From Emydura subglobosa (lineage: Eukaryota > Chordata > Testudines > Chelidae), in contig ML680046.1 of NCBI GenBank assembly GCA_007922225.1, positions 124,906-188,905 of the forward strand: a DNA stretch of 64,000 nt, in the 5' to 3' direction. Shown in pieces: positions 56,731 through 64,000 of this stretch. Every line of letters starts with the position of its first letter. Position 1 is the first letter of the stretch. The translations under genes were made by a program, and so were the position numbers. The notes below the pieces were generated by a model. The model saw only the letters and a program-made list of their open reading frames with translations. It had not been told where the DNA came from and searched no databases.

Positions 56731-58987
56731 ATCCATTCCGTCTGTCCCAGGAGCTGGATGTGGGTGCTTGAAAGCACTGATGTTTGTGGTGTTACATTTA
56801 CCATGAGGGCAGATTCTGATTTACTTGCCCTGAATAGGGTCCTGCTCTTCAAACTGTCCTGTTGAAATCATTTGGACTGTTCTAAAAGGAATAGACTAAA
56901 AGCCTGACACGTTGAGGACCTGAATCTGGCCCTGATTTATGACTTTGTTCAGGCTCAGTAGTGGGGATGTGGAGACACTTCTCAGTGAATATAAAAGGAA
57001 AAAACATGTCTGAAAAGATGCTCTAAGGAAAGTGACATTTACAGTCAAAAAGTCAGTTTTCTCTTCCCAGAGCCATCTGCATGGAGCGCTGTGTGCTCCG
57101 TGGTGAGGCTGACCTGAGTGGTGAGACAGATCCCAGGATTCAGTGACCCTCTAGTGAAAACTCCATGGCTGGTGAAATAAAAAAGAGATTTTTGAGTGTA
57201 TTATAAATAAAAATGAATAATGCTGTCAAGTCAGTTAGGCCCTGGATTAGTTCCCTGGGGCAGGAACTTGGCTCTAAAGTTCTATAGAAATAACAGATTA
57301 ATGGGCCGAATCATTGGACAGTTTTGTAGAATGGGAGTTTGCTGGAATAAGAAGTGAATAAAAACTAGAGCTGGGTGAATAATGTAAACCATGAGTTATG
57401 TCTAAAAGCAGCAAATTGGGCTGGCTGTCATTTGTGGGGTCATCTCATCATTGTGTGTGAGAATCCAGATGGGTGCTGGCTGTTCATGGCAATGTTTGAA
57501 AATTCTCAACGTTTTATAGATTTTTAGCTTGAAAATTGGCCCTTGAAAGTGCCTTATTCCTGGTGTGCTGATCACCACTTGTCATTCACTAATCTTGTGT
57601 TTGAAGGATACAGCCGTCCGTTCAGAGAGCAGAGAAAATATCCTGCGTCTCACGTGACCACTCACCATGAAGATCGATTAGTGCAGGGGACTAGCTTGTA
57701 TGTTACCCACAGGCTCTAGCTTGTTTGCAGAAACCATTTGGAAAAGATTCCAGAACAATGAATAACTCTCAAAAACCAGCACAAGAAGAAACATAAAAGG
57801 GCTCTGGGTGAAATTCACCCTGAGCAGGGACCAGCCCAAAACCTAGGAACCACTGCAGCTTCGTCTAAGCCCTCAAAATACTACTTATTCTGCCTTGTGC
57901 CTGGGAGAATTTTATCCCAAATTTGTAATAAACAATATTCCCCATGAACAAAGTGAGGCGCTCTTGTGAGGTAAGGAGGAGTTGGTTCAGTGGTGGGAAG
58001 TGTGTTATAATGTATTGCAAACAGCTTAGCTCTAATTCTCAGCTGTGGGCTGTAATACTTTGGTCTCATTATGTATGTTGGGTTTAGTGTGCGGATGCTG
58101 GATGGTGTTGGTGGCCTGATAAAGAGTAGATCAGACTGGATGATCTGGTGGTCACATCTGACCTTAAACTCTGTGACTATGACAGCTGTATGTACACACA
58201 CAGCAGAGGAGCCTGCTGAGAACTTTACTTTGCTCTTGTTCCCGTTGAGCAGTGACGCCATTCAGAGAGTGTCATTCCTTTTTGCAGTTTTCAGTCGCTG
58301 AATCAGTCAGTGACCCAAGATCCTTCCTGTTTTCATTTGCCATGAAGTCAGTCCCAGACCCACTGCACTGAACTAGGGGAGGCTGCAGCTGGTCGGGTCT
58401 GACCCATTGATGCCGGTGTCAACACTCCTTTCATGTCCCTAGGTTTAGGATAGATTTTCAGAAAAGCACAGCTCCCGTTTAGGCACCAAAATATGGGCTA
58501 CCCAGTCACTGCTATTGAGATCTTTATGGCCAGGTTTCCAATAGACCTCGACATCCAACATGCTGAGCTCTGTTGAACGCTTATTTAGTGCGTAAATGGG
58601 AGATGATCTCTTCAGAAAAACCAGCTCATATTTCTTAATTACTATCATTGTTTGAATTGCTGTCGCACCGAGGGGCCTCAGTCACAGATCGAGGTGCTGC
58701 ACAAACATTGCTCTTCTCATTCCTCGCGCTTGCAGTTTCTATTTCAAGGGGATCGCTCTGCCTATATCAATAGCCTTTGCTGAAAAGAGCCATGTGGGGT
58801 TGGGTTTCCTCTTAGAGCTCTGTGTCCAGACTAGAAATGACGGTGGGAGTGGTGGCAGAGTGTTGTTAGTTCAATTTTCTGGGTCTTGTTTGTTATGAAA
58901 TCTGTGAAGCTGATGTCGCACATGCAGCTGTGACAAATGCTCAGCACCGTTCACTCAAACAGGGAGTTTCTTGTATTGGTCTGTGAG
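56731..58987. other. Intergenic spacer between V17 and V18
   Basis: Aligns with block C to about 58,100, then is unique to D. A SINE-type tail (cagactggatgatctggtgg) lies near 58,120-58,180. No gene seen. Confidence 0.65.
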
Positions 58988-59508
58988 ACGTGAGCTATAG
59001 CCTTGGTGACAGTAATAATCTCCAGCATCTTCAGCGTCAACCTTGCTCATTGTGAGAGTGAAATCAGTCCCAGAGCCACTCCAAAGAACCAGTCTGAGAT
59101 CCCAGAAGGACGTGTGGAAGTGCTTTAGATAAGGAGTTTAAGAGCTTGTCCGGATTTCTGTTGGTACCATGCTAAGAGATTGCTAACACTTTCACTGACT
59201 CTGCATTTGGTAGTGACTGCATTTGATAGAGATTCTGGGAGTCTGAGTCAGCACTTTCTGCCCAGTGGAGTCTAGATGTAAAAGAAAATACAGGGACTTG
59301 TGATATATCAATCAATTATAGCGTTATATTGAATACATTTTTCATTTTATAGGTTATTACACAGCCAATAAACAAAATATCATCTTTGTTACAAATAGAT
59401 TTATATTTGCGTTGTCTCTGCTGCTGTTCAGTAAAACTGGCTGTATTGTTTTTTCTTACCCTGAATCCAAGAAACTAGCATCCAGAGAAGCTGAGTGTGG
59501 GAGATCAT
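58988..59508 (-). pseudogene. IGKV: V18, kappa V pseudogene with broken RSS
   Basis: Leader exon 59,460-59,508 is intact (MISHTQLLWMLVSWIQ). The V exon, about 58,988-59,271, starts normally (QKVLTQTP) but framework 1 is shortened and frameshifted. The codon expected for Tyr49 is a TAA stop (LLI then stop). The framework 3 start is damaged. It ends well ([14 protein letters not shown]). About six bases spanning the RSS spacer and heptamer are gone; only a nonamer-like gtttcttgt at 58,966-58,974 remains. The gene lies in the 3.6 kb missing from block C. Its DYYCHQ ending resembles V7. Confidence 0.88.
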
Positions 59509-62105
59509 TGTGACAGTTCTCAGCCAGCAGTGCTAACCAGGTCACTGAGCAGTGCCAGCAGGTCTATTTGTAAGAACTCTGCAAGGCAGGAAAGGAGTGT
59601 CACCTGTGTAAATTTGCAAAAGGAACAAATCATGTAAATACACCTCACGAGAATGGCGGAAGCAGAATTCTGAACTGTCTTGTTGTTCATGTCTGGTTCA
59701 CAAGAATGTGGTGGCAAGATGGTCCAGGGAATGCAATACCTGCTGCAACTGGATATACGTAGCCAAACTATCCACCCATTTTCTAGAAGTGTTTTGACGG
59801 TCAGGCTTGTTGTCATTTTATCTTCTAGTTTTTCTCCTTCCCCATGAAAATATAATTGAATAACCCAGTATTTCCTTCTGCAGGAGATAAGATAGCAGAT
59901 GATCTTTAGTTACCCTTGAAAGTTATGGATCTACCTTCTTACCAGGGAGTCAGAATACAGCGAACTAAATAGGATGATTTACAGCGCCGCAAAGGGTCCC
60001 TGGTAGCAATGACACTACTGCACATGACAGCTGGGCTCACACTGTGTTCCTGGCTGGCATACTCAGCCTCTGGTACTGAGGTGTGCTTCAGAACCTCACT
60101 TCCTACCCTGCGTCCATTGTTCAAAGAGATTTGGGCAGGAACTAGAGGGGGGGGGAGCAATTTTGAGTAACTAGGTGTCCACAGAGAATGCTCCCGGTGT
60201 GTCTATCGGCCTGGAGGGATGCCATTTTAAATAGTTTTTTGTTGAATTTTAATTTTGATCATTTAATTACCAGGCTTAACCAGACCATCGCAGCCCCAAG
60301 CTGCTCCAGGACTTGGTTAATGGAGCAAGAGGGAAATGTTGTACTTGTGCAATAATGCAAGATGCACATCTTGAAGTATGTACATTTATATATATATATC
60401 ATCTAGTTTACTTTTATTTAAGAGTGTTCTTTTATTGCAAAGTGCCATAATAGAAACCCACTGTTGTAATTTTATTTCTTATTCATTCTCTACCTATAAG
60501 AAAGCTATATTTTTTCTTGGCTAAATATTTCCTGCTCTACTCTTTATGCTGTTTGTTTCCTAAGCAACATGACCAGAAACTGTCATTACGGTGCTTCCAA
60601 AGACAGTGGCTGAGCCAGGGTCTGAGTTGCAGGAGAGGAAGCTCACAGGAGGCCCAGGTGAAGTAATTTAATAACCTCACTGTAGTTTCTGAATTATTTG
60701 CAAGATTTGTATTCAGCTATACAGCCCAAACCAGCCATTCCTTTCCTGCATTTCGGTAGCCTGGAAACTGCAGCTCAGCAGTATGAAACCAAGCAAAATA
60801 ACACCCAGAGACATCTCTGTTGCTATCATTCCCTGCTCTGGCTGAGCAGAAAACCTCTCTTTACTTCTCATGAGAATAACTAACTCCAGTTTTCAGGGCT
60901 TGACACAGATAGAGTGGCCACACCTTGATTAGCTTTCTTCAGCCAGCTTTTTTTCTGCCAGCTGAGTACTGAAAGCCTGAGGGGGATTTATTCCCTACCA
61001 ACCCTAAAAATGCCCCATAACCTGCATAACCAAACCATGCTGTGGCTGACTCAGCAGAGCCCCGTCCAATGAGAATGGTGGGGATGGTTGCTGCAGATGT
61101 GAACGAGGACCTGTGGGGGTCCCAAATCACTTGGACTGCGTCATGATCTCAGTTGTCTCTGTATTTTCATGGGATCCTTTCATGCAAGGAGCAGCCCAGC
61201 TAGACATGTAGTTCCAAATCCATCCTTGGTGTAACCACAGTGAAGTGAGCAGAGTTGCCTCGGGGATGAATTTGATCTGTATTGTGCCAGAGGTTCTCTA
61301 GTGTGTGTTGTGTGATTTCCTTTTGTTTGCACTAAGCAGCTGTCTGGTGACTCCCAGGGTGTTTGTATGATGTGGAGAAGGCTGCTAGTGAGGGTACAGG
61401 AGAGATGAGGTTAATTACAGCTCCTGCTCTGTGAGGAATCCCATAGGTAAGAATTACCGGAGGGGAGAGCAGTAGGGGCAGTGGGTGCACCGGGTTGGCC
61501 GGGCTGGTTTCTGCAAGGTTTTCAGTAGGGCAGAGCTGAGTGTGGGCTGAATGGTGGTTTTGGAAATACAAGGTGACCCCTCCCAGTGCAGGCTGATGGG
61601 GTCTAACAGATGGTGGCGGGTACGGGTTGTAAGAGGGCACACTGCTCCCTTCAGACAACACAGGAGAGCTCTGCAAAGTCTTAGGTGTTCTACTAATACA
61701 GAAACACAGACTGGAAATCATCTGGACAGGCACCAGAGAATTGAGCTGGAGGGTTACAAACCCTGACTAGCCTTCTTACCACAGTTCAGCTGTAACTCGC
61801 AAATAACAGCTTCTTGTGCAGAGTGTGAGATGTGGTTTTTGTGTGAAAAAGTGATTGATGGTGTGTAATGAACCAGCCACTGTGCACGTCTCTTTCCCGC
61901 TAACCCTCTGCCATCCAGGAGGCTGTAACAGAAGCTCATTTTAAATCTCAGCCTTTGGGAAGTATAGACATGGTATTGTTCATGGAAAGAGCTGAGAAGG
62001 GCTCTCATACTCTTTCGCGTGTGGCTGACTGACAGTTAACTTTGCAAGTTTTGTTCACACAGCTGGAACAAAGGCAACTCTCTTGCACACTAGAGACAAT
62101 AGGAA
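59509..62105. other. Intergenic spacer between V18 and V19
   Basis: No gene or named repeat seen apart from a short TA run near 60,390-60,398. From about 61,690 it aligns with 17,135-17,735 of block C. The frames at 61,332-61,766 have no recognisable domain. Confidence 0.6.
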
Positions 62106-62133
62106 GGTTTTTGTATTGGTCTGTGTCACTGTG
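62106..62133 (-). other. Canonical 12-RSS of V19
   Basis: CACAGTG, spacer ACACAGACCAAT, ACAAAAACC. Confidence 0.97.
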
Positions 62134-62723
62134 TGAGGGAAGCTGTAGCCGGCCTGCTGACAGTAATAATCTCCCGCATCATCTGCTTCAACTCTACTGA
62201 TGGTGAGAGTGAAATCAGTGCCAGATCCACTGCCACTGAACCTGTCTGGGACCCCAGATGGGCGGCTGCTAGCATTGTAGATAAGGAGCTTTGGAGATTG
62301 CCCAGACTTCTGCTGGTACCAGTGTGTGTAGGTACCAATGCTTGAACTGGCTTGGCATTTGATAGTTACTGTTTCGCCGATGGACGCAGATAGAGATTCT
62401 GGTGTCTGAGTCATCACAATCTGCCCACTGGAACCTAGATGGATAGTGATGGAAAATTAGTGGTGGTAAGGAGAGCAGCTAGAAGGTACTTGCCCAAGGT
62501 CAGAATACATGATTCAAGGCCTTACACGGCAGCACACCTTGTATTTAAATGCAACAGGTGATTAATCAAAAATCATGCCAGAAAATAGGTATTGAATTAA
62601 ATAAAATATTGCAGCATTTCATGCATTATATTACATTGGTTATTAACCCTGCAGATTCTTGTGCTGTTCCTTACCGTGAACCCCGAGAAGCAGCAGCCAG
62701 AGAAAGTGAGTCTGTGAGATCAT
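62134..62723 (-). CDS. IGKV: V19, intact kappa V segment
   Basis: Leader exon 62,675-62,723 ([16 protein letters not shown]), intron 62,435-62,674, V exon 62,134-62,434. The mature domain starts [15 protein letters not shown], then [49 protein letters not shown] and [20 protein letters not shown]3 is one residue longer than in most neighbours. Octamer variant 108 bp upstream. Its block C partner V6 is dead, so this is the surviving copy of the pair. No defect seen. Confidence 0.95.
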
Positions 62724-62830
62724 CTTGGCAGATGGTGGCTGGAAATGCTTGTCAATGAGCCTGGTAGTGGAAAACGAAATGTTTATAAGTTCTCTGCAGC
62801 TCACAGGAGAAATGTCACCCATGTGCAGAT

Positions 62831-62838
62831 ATGCAAAA
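62831..62838 (-). promoter_or_regulatory. Octamer-like site of V19
   Basis: TTTTGCAT on the coding strand, one mismatch to the octamer, about 108 bp upstream of the start. Confidence 0.7.
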
Positions 62839-64000
62839 TGTATGGAAATTTACTGTGTCTTAGTTGCAGGAAGGGTTTTGCAATGATCACAGATGGGCTG
62901 TATGTTTCCTGCTCCTTGTGCAGTCTAATCAGAGATGGGCTTGAGCCAGAGCACTGGTCTAATACCCTCTATTGCTTAGAGGATCCAGATCCCATTCTAA
63001 ACTTCTCAACATGGGCCCAGCTCTAGGTATAATTATTTGTAATATCTTTGTGAGTCAGAGACTCGTCTATCTGGATTGAGGCTACAGTGACATCAAAGTG
63101 TAACAAGGATTATGACATTAATGAAGAATTGTAGGACTACAGTTGTTTTGGAAACCAGCTAAGGTCACATTTGACACTTCTTGCTCAGTTTTAAGCATGT
63201 GCTTCCACAGTCTCTCTCCCTGGGTCACGAAGGGGGCTGTGGATTTGAACACATGAAACAACTGCTGAGAGTGTCGAATCATTTCATTTTCACCTGCAGT
63301 CCTCAGAGCCCTACAAACATTCAATTTTTTCTCCCCCCTTTCCTTCCACGAAACATGACAGTGAATCCCTTAGTGTTCCCATTGGTGTGTCTTTCTGGAA
63401 CACCTGACATGGAAGGAAATATGTGTTGCTGCACCTAGTTTAAATATGTTATTTACTATGTATCTTCATCATTATGGTGACTAAAGCACATTTATTATCT
63501 TTAGCATCATATGACAAGGAGGCATGTCTGGAATTCTTCATATATTGATAGTCATGAAAAGTCACCGTGATGCTTTGGTAACTGATGTAGGTTCATGGAA
63601 TTCTTTCACTACAGAATCGAATCAAAAGGGATCATTGAAATCAGTGGAGAGTCACAAGTCCTACTCTGAGTGTGTTTAAGTAGAACAAAGTTACTTGGGT
63701 TTAAGAAAAGATGGGAAGCAAATAATTGGTGTGGTTTGTGATTTAACTGTCTGTCTGTGAGCAACACACAGGGCTGTGAGGAAGGAGACTATGGAAAGGG
63801 AGATTCAGAAGGATTCTTAACCCCCTGCAGGAAAGGAGAAGAAAAAAATTGAGAGCGAGAAATATTACACCTATGGACACTTTTTGTGCTCTTGCGAGAT
63901 GATACAAAGGTTCGTCTGCATGTCAGCGATACAGGTTCAGGTTCAGATGCCATTTCCTGCCATAGATGGAGCAGAGATGGGTCTCGTGAATAGTTGGAGA
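62839..64000. other. Right-hand spacer of block D
   Basis: Aligns along its length with 18,440-19,625 in block C. No gene seen. A V7-like segment would be expected a few hundred bases past the window edge if the duplication continues. Confidence 0.6.

Noticed and set aside
1..64000. J segments, constant exon, tRNA genes or CRISPR-like arrays
   Set aside because: No 23-bp-spacer signal followed by an FGxGT motif, no immunoglobulin constant-domain frame and no regular repeat-spacer array was found by eye.

Overview
The window is a stretch of vertebrate immunoglobulin light-chain variable (V) gene cluster, best read as the kappa locus of a reptile, most probably a turtle. Nineteen V segments lie on the minus strand. 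Each complete one has a 49-nt leader exon, an intron of about 200-320 bp, and a V exon ending in a recombination signal sequence (RSS). The RSS reads CACAGTG, a 12-bp spacer, then ACAAAAACC. A 12-bp spacer on the V side is the kappa arrangement; lambda V segments carry 23 bp. No J segment, constant exon or other conventional protein gene was found. Since all V segments read leftward, J and C would lie to the left if rearrangement is deletional. The turtle guess rests on many CR1 LINE copies, MIR-like SINEs, hAT and Harbinger-like DNA elements and an 80-bp SINE-like repeat whose sequences I associate with turtle genomes. It is not proven here.

I number the segments V1 to V19 from left to right. 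Nine look intact (V3, V5, V7, V10, V11, V14, V16, V17, V19): start codon, splice sites, open V exon, Cys23/Trp35/Cys88 and a canonical or near-canonical RSS. Ten are pseudogenes (V1, V2, V4, V6, V8, V9, V12, V13, V15, V18). Their lesions are stops, frameshifts, lost start codons, deleted RSSs and, in V2, a 2.3-kb transposon-filled interruption inside the gene.

The architecture is serial segmental duplication. Block A (about 1-13,210; V1-V4) is repeated as block B (about 22,360-33,420; V8-V10, with V4 lost). Block C (about 14,876-19,625; V5, V6) is repeated as block D (about 55,950-64,000; V17, V18, V19), and D holds an extra 3.6 kb with V18. Blocks G (about 40,140-42,100; V12), E (about 43,330-47,950; V13, V14) and F (about 49,440-53,060; V15, V16) are a third related family. 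V7 and V11 stand alone. Comparing paralogous blocks gives empty sites for several mobile-element insertions, so many insertions can be placed after the duplication that copied their host block.

The V segments are alternative donors for V-to-J recombination in B-cell precursors. Octamer motifs (ATTTGCAT or close variants on the coding strand) lie about 90-115 bp upstream of the start codons of the intact genes, as expected for light-chain V promoters. I found no evidence of an unknown enzymatic or defence system. The most notable features are a subgroup with a three-residue extension in framework 3, unusually constant RSS spacers, and the well-preserved duplication and insertion history.
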